The position numbers and the translations under genes were made by a program. Under the pieces are notes generated by a model. That model made no database searches. It saw only the letters and a list, made by a program, of their open reading frames with translations, and was not told where the DNA came from. From Ampullaceana balthica (lineage: Eukaryota > Mollusca > Gastropoda > Lymnaeidae): a stretch of 64,000 nt of DNA. Shown here in pieces: positions 12,036 through 26,125 of this stretch. Location of the stretch: the NCBI GenBank assembly GCA_944989445.1, contig CALYLW010000503.1:546501-610500 (forward strand). The letters are read 5' to 3'. Each line of letters starts with the position of its first letter. The first letter of the stretch is position 1.

Positions 12036-12600
12036 TCAACAAACGTATTTCTTCAAACATCGATCAATTGTTTTGCAAAGGCGTTGCAAGTAGCTTGATA
12101 GCACGAAGATAATTTTTGTACAAATAGCATCAGAAAAACAAAATAATATTTTTTGTATTAAAACAGATAGTCCCATAGCTTCTGCTCTGACACTTCCTTT
12201 ATATTCTGTTGATTTCCCTGAATCAAGTGTGGCTAGAACAGCAGAGAATGATCCAACAACTGCATGAACTGCATGCTTACGGCTTGCACATCTTGTATCA
12301 GAAAGTCGTTTCAGAGTATCTGCTGTTGATTCATATTGAGATTTCTGGTGTTCTTTAAGACTATGTAGACGTGGTAAACTAGACGTAAGGAATGCATACA
12401 ACTTTAATTCTGTGCCAAAAAACAACTGCACATCACTGTTTACAGACTTTGCTTCCATAGTAGCCAAATTCAAAACATGGGCACAACAATTGGGTGAAAG
12501 TTTCTTTATCTGAGTTTGAAGGCCACTCTTAATTCCAGAGTATGCCTGTCCTCGACAGAGTGTGAAATCAATTTTTCGCTTTTGTAGTTTCGTTAAAATC
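12036..12600 (-). pseudogene. hAT transposase central region fragment
   Basis: The open frame 12473-12036 (145 residues) reads NLATMEAKSVNSDVQLFFG, then TLKRLSDTRCASRKHAV. Upstream, in a continuing minus-strand reading near 12480-12590, the pieces CRGQAYSGIKSGLQ and LSPNCCAHVLNLA can be read. This order (RGQ-Y, then CAH-LNL, then LSDTRW/C with basic residues) is that of the RNase H-like core of ZMYM1-like hAT transposases. The last 35 or so residues of the frame drift away from the family. Catalytic competence is lost because the protein is broken before the C-terminal domain. Confidence 0.75.
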
Positions 12601-12619
12601 TTCTCAGCAAATGCGGCAG

Positions 12620-12885
12620 CATTTTTTATTTTTTATTTATTTTTTTAAGTCCCATAAACGGTGGTCGTAGTGTTTCCTTTAGAACTTACTAGGGGCGGTG
12701 CTTGGTAGACCTTGGTGGGCGCCCCATCTCCCTTCCAGGTCAGTGGAGGACTTTCTTAGCGTCAGTCATTCCATTTTTATTGTGGCTTTAACGTGGGATA
12801 GATCCCACGCCCCTCAGCTTGTGAGGCGAGCGCACTATTCACTATCCAGCCGCTGTTTACCAAAGTATAAAAGGCTATAAATCTT
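12620..12885 (-). mobile_element. tRNA-derived SINE inside the hAT element
   Basis: On the minus strand it begins near 12885 with a tRNA-like head: agcggctggatagtgaatag (A-box-like), gcgctcgcctcacaagc and gtgggatctatcccac in the B-box position. It ends in an A/T-rich tail near 12620-12640 (taaaaaaataaataaaaaat). The body includes gaaagtcctccactgacctg and gggcgccc. Different from the (GATAA)n SINE family. Confidence 0.65.
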
Positions 12886-13347
12886 TCCACAACATGTCCT
12901 GATTTTAAAAAAGTTAACGTAAAGAAACTGACATCTGATCAATTCTAGATATATCAATGGTTGAATCAATAATTAAAGAAAAGAATTGTGCAGACTTAAC
13001 TTAATTATCAATTGTCGCCGATAATTCAGATGCGAGTGATTGATTTAAACCAGATATTACAGTTTCGTCATTTTAAATACGATATTTAGCAAGCAGTTTG
13101 GTTTTGATTAGAAGTTTCGTCTATAGCAATCTTTTTTTTCTTCTCTTGTGGCACCTTTTTAGTGTTAATCGAGGGCGTCTTTAGGGGGCGCCATTTCAGA
13201 CCCAACAGGGTCGTGGGGGGGCAAGTCGCCCCCCCTGCCCTATAGCTAAATCCGCCACTGCCCCTCCACCCTGTCACAAACTGTCACACTTTCTTACACC
13301 CCCTCCCCCACCCTCTGGAGCATGACGTACTTTATGGACAGCCCCTA

Positions 13348-14285
13348 AGTAAACGGTAATAAGCGTTAACAACGGCTGGACAAATCGCTAACGATGAACG
13401 ATGGGCCCGTGGGAAAATATATTTACAAACGTACAAAAGGGATGCTTACTGCTCTAACATAAAATACAAGTTCTTACATAGATAAATAAATTAATAAGTA
13501 AATGATAAATTATAGCCTATTCTTTGGTCTCGAAAGTTGTCAGTGGTACGGCATTTTAACCCCAGACTCACAATGGTCCTGAAAACTCCGTTTGACGATT
13601 TTTTAAAAAAAATTTACAATTTTTTATTTTTTTATTTTTCCTCATTTTAAGTGCATTAAAAAAAGAAACGGAACAAAATGATTTTTTTAAAGATTATTTT
13701 TTAAAATAAACACTATTCTTTACACCAGCACTAAATCAATATTTCCTTACCATCAACAAATGACCTAACGTCCCCATGTCCTCCTGATGGTAAAATCGAA
13801 CGATTACATGTCATACACCTGATGACACATTTTATTGGTATGTATTTCAGCTGGGATCTCTTCATAGCAAGGTTAGCAATAGAAACCTTTAACACTACAT
13901 AAAACAACTAATGACAGCTGGCCACCAACCGACGCATATTTCAGACAGACAACTATCAGAAAGAACTGGCTGAATCTCTCAGTGAAAAGTTGGAGATGTT
14001 GTGGTCTAAATAAATACTTGCAAATTTCGTGTGACACTAAGATGTCATTTTTTTTTAATGGAAAAGTTTGAGAACCATTGTAATAAAGGGGAAGGGGGTC
14101 GTGTCTTGCACTATAAATAAATAAAACAGTTGGGTCAATAGTTCAAAAATAGAACACCGATATACTTATTTATAGCATCGTATTATACCCATTCTCTCGA
14201 CTGTGTGGAGATCTGTTTACTGATGTAAGAAATTGACGGCTAACACGGAAGTGAACGAGCTATCGGATCAATAAGGATTTTTCTT
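13348..14285. other. Unannotated AT-rich sequence
   Basis: A possible hAT-type MITE terminus, aaaagtttgagaaccattg, lies at 14064-14083 without a partner. Otherwise nothing recognised. Confidence 0.3.
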
Positions 14286-14333
14286 GAAGTTAACAAGATC
14301 TCAGGTTAATGAAGATGTGTTATGAAGTTAACA
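14286..14333 (+). repeat. Left part of 38-bp minisatellite
   Basis: Two unit starts (gaagttaac) at 14286 and 14324, 38 bp apart, the same spacing as in the main array from 15113. Cut off by a LINE insertion. Confidence 0.8.
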
Positions 14334-15112
14334 TTATGAGACAAGGAACAGACTGCTTCCCGGCAATCTCCATTGAGGGAAACACCTTGGATGTCGTCGA
14401 AGATTTTACCTACCTTGGCAGTAACATCACAAGCACACTCTCCCTGGAAAAGGAAATTGAAACCAGAATCGGCAAGGCTGCATCATTAATGGCTAGGCTG
14501 AATCAAAGAGTGTGCAACGATGCACAGCTCACTGATAGGACGAAAATCACTGTGTACCAGTCCTGCGTGCTCAGTACACTCCTCTATGGCAGCGAGTGCT
14601 GGACGACCTATGCCAAACAAACAAAGCAACTCAATAGCTTCCACTTACGATGCTTGCGCAGGATTCTGCACATCAAGTGGCAGGACAAGATCACGAATGT
14701 TGAGGTACTCAGAGGGAGTCATATGCTGAGCATGCACTCAATCCTGAGTGAGAGGCGCCTGCGGTGGTTGGGACATGTCCGCAGGATGAGCTCGGAGCGC
14801 ATTCCAAGAGCCTTGCTTTACGGCGATCTGGCAACTGGTATGCGGAAGAGAGGACGCCCCTGCTTGCGCTTCAAGGATGTCTGCAAGAAAGACATGACTC
14901 TGGCGCAGATTGACCATAAAACGTGGGAGACCATTGCTGAGGAGCGCACCTCCTGGCGGGCAAAAGTGCGCGAGGGCATTCAAGTCGCCGAAGCTTCCCT
15001 TACAGCCAGGAGCGAGGAGAAAAGGGCCAGGAGAAAGGGGAAGGGGGTAGAGGAGCAGGAGGAAACGCCATCATCCCATGAGGATGGACGGATACCATAG
15101 GCATAAATAGGA
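14334..15112 (+). pseudogene. LINE 3' fragment inserted in the minisatellite
   Basis: An open frame on the plus strand (14309-15100) encodes the C-terminal part of a non-LTR retrotransposon polymerase. It reads DFTYLGSNITS, YQSCVLSTLLYGSECWT, RCLRRILHIKWQDKITN and RRLRWLGHVRRMSSERIPR, then GRPCLRFKDVCKKDM. These are the conserved blocks downstream of the catalytic region in the large group of animal 'endonuclease-reverse transcriptase' LINEs. The catalytic FADD box is missing, so the copy is 5'-truncated and dead. The first nine codons are minisatellite sequence, not LINE. The 13-bp tatgaagttaaca is repeated at 14321-14333 and 15113-15125 as a target duplication. The C-terminus is charged and lacks the zinc finger of the copy at 55 kb. 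Confidence 0.85.
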
Positions 15113-16085
15113 TATGAAGTTAACAAGATCTCAGCTGAAATAACAGTTTGTATGAAGTTTACAAGATCTCAGATCAAATAACAGCTTGTATGAAGTTAAC
15201 AATATCTCAGATGAAATAACAGCTTGTATGAAGTAAACAATATCTCAGATCAAATAACAGCTTGTAAGAAGTTAACAATATCTCAGATGAAATAACAGCT
15301 TGTATGAAGTAAACAATATCTCAGATCAAATAACAGCTTGTAAGAAGTTAACAATATCTCAGATGAAATAACAGCTTGTATGAAGTAAACAAGATCTCAG
15401 ATCAAATAACAGCTTGTAAGAAGTTAACAATATCTCAGATGAAATAACAGCTTGTATGAAGTTAACACGATCTCAGATCAAATAACAGCTTGTAAGAAGT
15501 TAACAATATCTCAGATGAAATAACAGCTTGTATGAAGTTAACACGATCTCAGATCAAATAACAGCTTGTAAGAAGTTAACAATATCTCAGATCAAATAAC
15601 AGCTTGTATGAAGTAAACAATATCTCAGATCAAATAACAGCTTGTAAGAAGTTAACAATATCTCAGATGAAATAACAGCTTGTATGAAGTTAACAATATC
15701 TCAGATGAAATAACAGCTTGTATGAAGTAAACAATATCTCAGATCAAATAACAGCTTGTAAGAAGTTAACAATATCTCAGATGAAATAACAGCTTGTATG
15801 AAGTAAACAAGATCTCAGATCAAATAACAGCTTGTAAGAAGTTAACACGATCTCAGATCAAATAATATGAGGTATGAAGTTAACATGATCTCATGTCAAA
15901 TAACAGCTTGCATGAAGTTAACAAGATCTCATATGAAATAACAGCTTGTATGAAGTTAACAAGATCTCATGTCAAATAACAGCTTGTATGAAGTTAACAA
16001 GATCTCATATGAAATAACAGCTTGTATGAAGTTAACAAGATCTCAGATCAAATAAAAGATTGTATGAAGTAAACAAGACATCAGA
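15113..16085 (+). repeat. 38-bp minisatellite, about 25 units, dimeric order
   Basis: Unit: gaagttaacaatatctcag followed by atgaaataacagcttgtat. Across much of the array two versions alternate: one with gaagttaac/gatgaaat/ttgtatg and one with gaagtaaac/gatcaaat/ttgtaag. This gives a 76-bp higher-order repeat. Ends from about 15850 are more diverged, with a few units altered (catgtcaaat). Confidence 0.9.
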
Positions 16086-16129
16086 TCAATGTAGATGTCT
16101 TATGAATTTAACAACATCTCAGACGATTG

Positions 16130-17969
16130 AAGATGTTTCATAAATTTGACAAATCCTAGTTTCGATTATGATATTGTGTTGTAGAAATATGATAACATAG
16201 ATATTTTCAAATCGATATATCTTTCCTAAAACGGGAAATTCAAAAGTCGGCTATATAAAAATATATTTATACATTTTTTTAAAAAAGCTATTATTTCAAT
16301 TCGAGCCAAGTAGCTTTCAAGTGTATTGAAGTAATTGCGCTTTCAATTAACTTAACGCATGCTTCAGTTGGTGACAGGGTAAAGTAAGGCGCGGTTTGTG
16401 AAAGTTTGAGTTGAAACGTGACGGAAAGCCTTGATTTTAAAAATATAATTAAGACAGTGATAATTTACAATCATAAAAACAAGATGAAAGAGAGGGAGAG
16501 GGAGAGAGAAGGGGGAGAGAAAGAGAGAGAGGGGGGAGAGAGGGGAGAGAGAGAGAAAGAGAGAGATAATGACAAAGCTAGAAAAAAATGTTGTTTTATT
16601 TTACTTGCTAAGACGCTAACTGGTTCAAATCTTTTTTTTTAAATAGCTGTTAGAATTAGGGAAAGAAGAACGCCATAAACAATAAGGGCTGGCGGGAAGT
16701 AGGGACAACTGGGGTGGATAGCAAAAAGAAACATAACCCAGTAAACTTTCAAAATGACCGGAAATGCAGCAGCAAGATGTTTAAACAGCTAAAAATGGCC
16801 GCAGGAGTCTGGGTCGGCGTTAAAGCCTACCCCCCCCCAAAAGGTATCTAACACAAGACAAAGGTGATAAAGTGTTCTTTCTGATGGCAACTGAGGATGG
16901 TTTTGTGCGTGCATGCGTGCGTGTGTCTGTGGGTGTGTGTGGGGGTGGGGTTGGGTGTGTGTGTGGTGTGTGTGGGGAGGGGGTGTGGCCATCCGGACGA
17001 TGCCAAATACTTTTTTTTTAAAGCATCAAAAAATTCCGCTGAAACCTTCGCCATAAAATTCATAAAGTCTTGTTCCATTTCACGAGTAGATAAACAGCTT
17101 CACTGAGGTTGATTGCGTGTATAGGAAGAAGTACACACGAGCCTTCAGTTTACTGTTAAACTGATGAGTGTGTGGGTTTTGCGAGACGGGGGCCATGCTA
17201 ATCAAAGACTGATTGTTGCGGTGAGGGAGGGGAGTGGGGTGCCTAATGCGATGACAAATGACTGGATAATGTCTAGTCAGATTCACCACCCAGCCTTGGC
17301 GAACTTGTCACCCACATGATTATTCCAGCAACGTGTTCGATTTCCCCACAAATTAATCACCGGAAGTGCATTTCATATTTCAGATATAACATTCCTTTAC
17401 ATCATCTTTGATATGTATACTGCCACCCCATACTCACTCTTTCTCTTCTCTCCCTCTAGTTAGACGCACATCTCTTAATAGGAAATATCTGATTTGGATA
17501 AGAAATAGTAAGAGAGACAACCGCTTGAAATATTTTACTAATGGAGAACGTGCTGTTTAACGCCCCTTAAAACTTTACAGCTATTAACACTTTTTTTCCT
17601 CCCAATAAGCCCAAGTGGTGTAAACTTCATGAATAAAGCGTTTAGTACTGTATCGTGTGATGTCGATGTCTTTCCACAGGATGGTATGGTAAACGAGCAG
17701 GAATTTTCAACCGGATTAAAGTGCTCAGATTTTTTTTTCGTACGGGTTACATTTTTTATTTACCACGATTTTATTAACTCACTTTCGTTCCTGTGTGTAT
17801 GTCCACAATTTTTCAAATTGTCCGACCCGGACCACAAAAACTGTTTAACATCAAGGGGAGATCAGTCATTTCCAGTCTGTAAATGTTTGTCGGGCAATGC
17901 GTATTATATTTGAACATAATCAATACTTCAAAACAAACCATAGCATACACTTAGACTTTAGACTAAAAA
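16130..17969. other. Non-coding, with GA and GT tracts
   Basis: (GA)n with G-runs at 16482-16567 and a GT/G-rich tract at 16905-16987. The open frame 17629-17913 plus has no domain. Nothing else recognised. Confidence 0.4.
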
Positions 17970-18328
17970 GAATAAAATAAATAGAAGTAAATGAAAGATT
18001 TTTAAAAACCAAGTTTTTATAAGCGGACTAAAAAGAAGAAAATAAAATTTAAAAATTTAAAATAAATACTATGATGTAATATTACTAAAAAACATGGGCG
18101 GGCGCTTTTTAGGCGTTTGGCTAAAATGATTAGGGTTTACAAATGACGAGTAAGAAAATGAGTGAATTGAATTAGTTAAGCCTGAGAAGCGCCCGCCCCA
18201 CGTTTTTAGTCATATTACATCATAGCACTTATTTTAAATTAAAAATTTTTTTTAATGTATTTTCTTCTCTTTAGTCCGCTTATACGTGGTTTTTAAAAAT
18301 CGTATTTTTACTTCTATTTATTTTTACC
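17970..18328. mobile_element. Long foldback (hairpin MITE)
   Basis: Two arms of about 145 bp are near-perfect reverse complements around a loop of about 70 bp. Paired landmarks: aaataaatagaagtaaa with its complement at the far end, ataagcggactaaa with tttagtccgcttat, atgatgtaatat with atattacatcat, and gggcgggcgctt with aagcgcccgcccc. No coding content. Could form a cruciform; most likely a palindromic non-autonomous DNA element. Confidence 0.8.
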
Positions 18329-18465
18329 ATACACATTGAAATTAACGGATATCTATAAGTTTAGTATATAAACTGTGACAATTATTGAATGTAGAAGTCC
18401 TCTTGTGTAGCTTAGTGTGGTTTTTAAAATTTATAAATCTTTTAATGCGTCTTCCTCTCTCTCAT

Positions 18466-20859
<2,394 letters not shown>

Positions 20860-23080
20860 TTTTTTTTTACCCTTGGAAGGCCTTACTTCCAATTCCCATT
20901 TGAAAATCGATCAAACCTGGCTACTATTGAATCTACATTCTCTTTTGGGTCGAGCCACTAGGCTCTTAGGACCCGGTTCAATTTATCGCATGCGAGCCTC
21001 ATCAAGCGGGCAGAGCCATAGAGGTACTCCTCTGCAGGTACCGTTACTTCTCCTTCCAAATCCCCGCACAGCCCGGGGCATTCTTCGAGCACGTGGGCCA
21101 CCGTCTCCTCCGGGTGGCCACACAGACGACAGGTGAGTTCCCTTCTAGTGTTGAATTTGTACAAGTAGCTTCGTATGTGACAATGTTCAGTTCTCATTCT
21201 GGTTATGAGCGTCTGATTGCTACGTCCAATTTCCCACCAGGAGTCGCTTTTGTTCGGTCGCGGCATGTACTGGAATACTTTTCTGGCCGTGCTTCCAGAC
21301 GCCCAGCCCTGAAGCCATTTCTCTCGGAAATGGTCTTTAAGCCACGATCTGGCCCCCAGCTGGGTCATCGGGCGATCGGGTTGGGGCTGAGCTGAACCTT
21401 CTCTCGCTAACTTATCGACCCTGTCTGAATGAGGCTCGCCACTGTGCCCAGTGATGTACTTAAGGACTACTTATCCGCCTCGTGCTAGGATTTCACCTAC
21501 TGTTTCCAAAATGACACTGACCGTTTTCGTCTCCAGAGAGGATCGACCCACAGTCTTGAGCGAAAACCGTGAGTCGGTGAAGACTACGACGGTCGGGAAA
21601 GCCTTTCTTCTTGCTAGACGTCGGCGCACTTCCTTCAAACCCCTGCAGATCGCCTCCAGTTCGGCATCGTGACAACTGAATGCGGCTCCGCACGGCCCTG
21701 ACAGTTCAATACTGTCAGGTCCAGGTTGGGGGTATTGAATCAGTACTCCGTATCCACTTCTGCCGTCCTTGAAACTTGAGCCGTCCGTGAAGACTTTTAC
21801 CCACACTGTCGCCATAAGCTTCGATTGTCTTCAGTCTCTCTCGCTGGAGCTCGACGGGACTCGCTTTCGTCACCGCTGTATTTGCCAGTATCAAACGTAG
21901 TTCAGGCAAGTCAAGGCTTTCATGTGGCCCTCGAGCAGGGACCAGTCGCATTCGTTCCCTGTGCTTGGGTATGGGGACTGAGTCTTCTAGTTCGTAGACC
22001 GTATCCATAAAGGATGGTCATTTCAGTCGGGTCCTCTTTACCCATTGGTTTTGTAGTTGAAAGCAGGGTTCGTCATGCTCCAACCTACGGTATCATTCTA
22101 CCGTGGTCATGATTGCATTTTCTCGCCTTATCGCCAGGGGTTCTACGTTTGACATAATTTCTACAGCGGCTGTGGGTGTCGTACGTAACGCCCCGCATAC
22201 AAACCGTAGAGCTTGGTTTTGTATTCGTTCCAGTCCCTCTAGAGCCGTACGGCTCGCAAAGGCTTGGACCGGGAGGCTGTAGTCAATGGCACCTCTCACA
22301 CTACCGAGATAGAGAGCTCTCAGTATTCTTGCATCTGCACCCCAACTAGTGCTAGCCAGTTTCTTCACCAGGGACAGTTTAGCTGCGGCTTTGGCGCACA
22401 ATTCACGTACATGGTTATGTAGTTGGACCTTCTGGTCCAAGTTGATTCCCAAGTACGTTGGTGTCCGATCCCAATTCAATCTTTTCCCGCATATCTGAAG
22501 CACCACCTCGTGCTTCAGAGCATTCTGTCCATTTGTAAAAATGGAGTGGACCGTTTTCTCCGTATTGACTACTAGGCGCCATCGGTTGGCGTAATCTTCG
22601 ATCGATTCAGATCTTCCTGCAGCCGGTTCTGCAGTGTTGCCACGTCTTTTCCTGAACTCCCATATAGCCAGATCGTCCGCAAACATGGCATTCTGCGACC
22701 CCATAATACCTTGTAGGTCGTGGACGTAGGCTAAGAACAATGTACAACTAAGGGCGGACCCCTGTGGAAGTTCGTCCTCCAGGCGCGCCTCGTTGGATGA
22801 CTCCCCCACTCGAGTCTTGATCGTTCTGTCCATAAGGAACAATTTTATCCAAGTGACACCTAACTGCTGCAACTTATAAAGCAGCCCTCCAAGCCACACC
22901 TTGTCGTATGCCTGCTTCAGATTGAAGAACACCGCAACGGTGTGATTCCTCGACTGGAGTTCGTTTGTAATCGTCTGAATTAGCCGGAGAGCCTGGTCCA
23001 TCGGTTGGCTTCCCTTTCGGAACCCACCTTGAGTCATTGGAATGCATTTGGTCTTCATTGGCTCAACATTTTTCATCTTA
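20860..23080 (-). mobile_element. I-clade LINE, 5'-truncated, decayed
   Basis: On the minus strand in order: reverse transcriptase, connecting region (22008-21816), RNase H and a C-terminal zinc knuckle. RNase H after the polymerase is typical of the I group of non-LTR retrotransposons, which includes Nimb, a clade known from molluscs. The 5' end is lost before polymerase block 2. A frameshift separates polymerase and connecting region, and one in-frame stop lies in RNase H. Confidence 0.85.
20958..21815 (-). pseudogene. LINE RNase H plus C-terminal zinc knuckle
   Basis: The frame opens at 21815. RNase H acidic residues are visible: D11 in FTDGSSFKDG, E52 in HDAELEAICRGL and D81 in VVFTDSRFSLKTVG. 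A single TAA near 21471 interrupts it, after which the same frame continues with VVLKYITGHSGEPHSDRVDK, supplying the HSG-x-x-x-x-D block normal at the end of RNase H. The rest (21368-20958) ends with CRLCGHPEETVAHVLEECP, a C-x2-C-x7-H-x4-C knuckle common at the C-terminus of I and Jockey group LINEs. RNase H would remove the RNA strand during target-primed reverse transcription. Only one stop breaks this 286-codon stretch, so the copy is not very old. Confidence 0.85.
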
Positions 23081-23091
23081 AAATTGTACAA
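22093..23091 (-). pseudogene. LINE reverse transcriptase domain (partial)
   Basis: 332 residues. Blocks in order: TQGGFRKGSQPMDQA (20-34), FNLKQAYDKVW (56-66, motif A with the catalytic Asp), LPQGSALSCTLF (108-119, motif B) and MFADDLAIW (136-144, motif C with the Asp pair). They are followed by LGINLD and the thumb region to ENAIMTTVE. A normal motif A reads F-D-L-x-x-A; here Asn replaces Asp at the 'FNL' position, so the first metal-binding acid appears lost. The first 15 or so residues before TQGG do not look like polymerase, so the start codon is accidental and the true LINE boundary is near 23050-23080. The frame shifts after 22093 before the connecting region. Confidence 0.85.
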
Positions 23092-24819
23092 CTTGTGTTT
23101 CTCAATGCTTCAATTTTTAATTAAAAAGTTGTTACGCCGATTTGCTTTTGTTCAGTTGTATCTGCGTGTATTTGAGTGAGATAGAGATAGAGATAGAGGT
23201 ATAGAGAGTGAATGTGTTAGTACCTGACAGTTATGTCTGGCCATTTCTTACATACTAGAGGCATGAGTCAAGCCGTGGAAGTAGCCACATTTAATATAAC
23301 CCATAAAGAACGATGTATTTTTGTTTAACATGTCCTCTTTTCATTGCGGTTAGGATAGTGTTTGCTTTAATTGATAGTAAAGCCCACAGGCGAAGACTTG
23401 AATACTGAATTCCTCACTGACTGTTCAACAAGACAGTTTGTAATTTAAATAACATCAATCTCCAACAGCACTCAATGACCAGCGCTGCTTTAAAGGAGGT
23501 CAAGACTTTAAGCTGGGTGGAAAAAAATGTGGGGGTTGGTGAGGTGGGAAAGATCGATTCCACAAAGTCACGTGACGTCCTATCATTAACCCAAGGCCCG
23601 TAACAAGGTAACACCCCGTGGGCGAGTTAACGTTCTTTTGTACCCGGGGTGTGAGTAAATGAGGCTACTTCTCCGCGAGAAACTCCCCACTTCTGAGCCA
23701 GCATGGCGTCATCGAAGGGGGTCGGGGAAAGGGGCGGGGGGAGGGCGCCGAGCTTAATGATGTCCATTCTGTCGATGTTCCTGACCCATGGTCAGACAGC
23801 CCGCGTAACAAAGCGCCCACCGACCTTGTCCGTACTTATGGCTACAGCTTATTGTCACCACATCCCACCACTGGCACCACCAGCAATTCTGAATCGTTTC
23901 ATTCTTGTATCCTATCAGCGGACATTAAGACTAAATCATCACGTTTGGTTCGTGACAAGTTCCCAAGCGCTGAACGACAAAAAGAAAACAAATAAAATAT
24001 CAGGGGGGATCACGGCTAGAGCGTTGTGGGGGTGTTGACGCAACAATTTCACGTATTGATGGTGTGCAGGTGGGGGGGGGTTGTCAGTCGTGTGTTTTGC
24101 TCCCGTCGGAATAGCCGCATGGACGCGTCCGTCGGTTCAGATTTTTTCGATGGTTAGGACAATAGTAAACCAAATTGGTATTTTTATTTTCAAGATATGT
24201 CCCTGTCAGTCATGTATTGGAATAAGGATGAGTAGTCAATGAGGCTGAAAAAGAAATAGAGAGGGGGAAAAACTTTTAACGGCAACTTTGAATTATTTAG
24301 ATAATATTAACGCTGTTTCGGGGAAGGTTGTGCTCCAATAGGGCAGAAGAGAAGTGCGTTCCGCCGGACACCAGCGCGGCACAATATTATTGCAAGTGCG
24401 ACATTGACTCACAAATCAGAAAATGTATTACCATTGTAAATCATATACATGTAAATTTATCATATCACGTCAGATACAATTAGTGTGTAAAATATTAGCT
24501 CAAAAATTTTCAGGGCAGATGTGTATTTAAGTTTCGTTATTAAAAGGTTGGTTACAATTGGTGTTAGTTATCCCAATATAAACATACCAAAGTTCTTTTC
24601 ACCCCAGGTAAACACCATTCCAACGAGTGGTCTGTTTCTAATTACTATAAATGCCAGCAAATGTGCGCAATACAAAACACCACAAAGGCACGAGGATGAA
24701 ACAGAGATTTTTTTCTAAAACGAAAAAAAAACAACCAGAGATTTAAGCCTTTAATATGCTGATTGATTGCATCGGTAAACTTGTCGAGTTCTCGTCATTT
24801 ATTATTAATTATTTATGTA
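23092..24819. other. Unannotated sequence
   Basis: A short gata-type run near 23180-23200 and a G-rich stretch near 23700-23750. The open frame 23703-24038 plus has no recognisable domain. No transposon ends seen. Confidence 0.3.
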
Positions 24820-25000
24820 GAGGGATAGGCGTGGTCAAAATTATGCTTAGATCATGTGGGGTGTGGTCAAAGTCGTGTCTAGGGCATGTATGGGTGTGTT
24901 CAAGGTCGTGTCTAGATCATGTGTGGGTGTGGTCAATGTTGGGACAACATAATGTATGGGCGTGGTCTGATTTGAGACTAGATCATGTATTGGTGAGGTA
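24820..25000 (+). repeat. Degenerate minisatellite, about four units of ~44 bp
   Basis: Units contain ggtcaa, gtgtctagatcatgt and gggtgtgg in order. The open frame across it simply reads the repeat (blocks like LDHVWVWS) and is not taken as a gene. Confidence 0.7.
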
Positions 25001-25635
25001 AAAAATTGGAAATTTCGATTATCCTAGCTAGCGTTTAAAAAATATTTTTATGTTATTTGATTTGTATTGCTAATTTTTTTTCTTCCTTTTTTAAATTTTA
25101 ATTTTATTCTTTCTTACTCGCTTTTACCCCGAATAACATCTGACAAATCGCACAGGCAGAACTAACATTGTTCACAATTGCATATTCATATAGTGTTAAT
25201 GTAGGTTTCAGTTTAGATATTTATAAATGATGATTTAATATATCTGTAGAAAAAATTATAACGATATGAATAAATTCATTGCCTTAAAAAAAGAATATGA
25301 GTTGTCATATTTTTGTAAAGAATTGTTTCCCCTCCCTACGACTCGGCTGCCCCAGTTACCGGACATGTCTTTATCATTTTTTTCCCCTATCAATGACGGG
25401 ACATAAGTTCACTTACCATGACCTGCTTATTCCGACCTTCTATTCTCTTTCTCTTCTTTTCTCTTTGTTTTTCGTTTCCCCTTTCTCTTTCCCTCACTCT
25501 CGAGTTCCAGATCCGCTAACAACAAGAGCCATCTGCTCGTACCGTGACCCCGCTACTCGTCTGAAATAACAGGCTCGTCATTCCCCCATCTGGGCAAGAG
25601 AAGGAAAGACAACACGAATGTTAAAGGCTATATTA
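25001..25635. other. Unannotated AT-rich sequence
   Basis: T-rich runs and pyrimidine-rich sequence near 25436-25500. Nothing recognised. Confidence 0.3.

Positions 25636-26125
<490 letters not shown>

Larger units (their letters stand above)
9432..13260 (-). mobile_element. hAT DNA transposon, full length but inactive
   Basis: Both ends carry the 15-bp perfect inverted repeat cagtggcggatttag, and the 8-bp sequence cccctcca is repeated exactly at 9424-9431 and 13261-13268. An 8-bp target duplication and a CAG-type end are hAT hallmarks. Total length is 3829 bp. The transposase runs on the minus strand and is broken: a central piece (12036-12600) and a C-terminal dimerisation piece (10766-11035) are separated by insertions and stops. 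It belongs to the animal group of hATs resembling zinc-finger MYM-type protein 1. Later insertions inside it are a SINE (12620-12885), family X copies (11386-11925) and a LINE tail (10640-10758). Confidence 0.9.
9226..13347. mobile_element. Short inverted-repeat element (MITE) split by hAT insertion
   Basis: The left end at 9226 reads agggaacgtccataaagtac; the right end near 13323-13347, reverse-complemented, reads aggggctgtccataaagtac. They form an inverted repeat of about 25 bp. Inside are C-rich stretches followed by cctgtcacaaa on both sides. Left half 9226-9431 and right half 13261-13347 were one element of about 280 bp before the hAT element landed. Related ends occur at 52250 and 54327. 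The superfamily is not assigned. Confidence 0.7.

Noticed and set aside
15113..16085. Regular repeats that could suggest a CRISPR array
   Set aside because: Units are contiguous 38-bp tandem copies with no unique spacers, in a eukaryotic context.
20873..21672. Plus-strand open frames over the I-clade LINE
   Set aside because: Antisense to RNase H and knuckle coding sequence; no domain.
24756..25001. Trp/His/Val-rich 81-residue open frame
   Set aside because: It reads the 44-bp minisatellite; periodicity is that of the DNA repeat.
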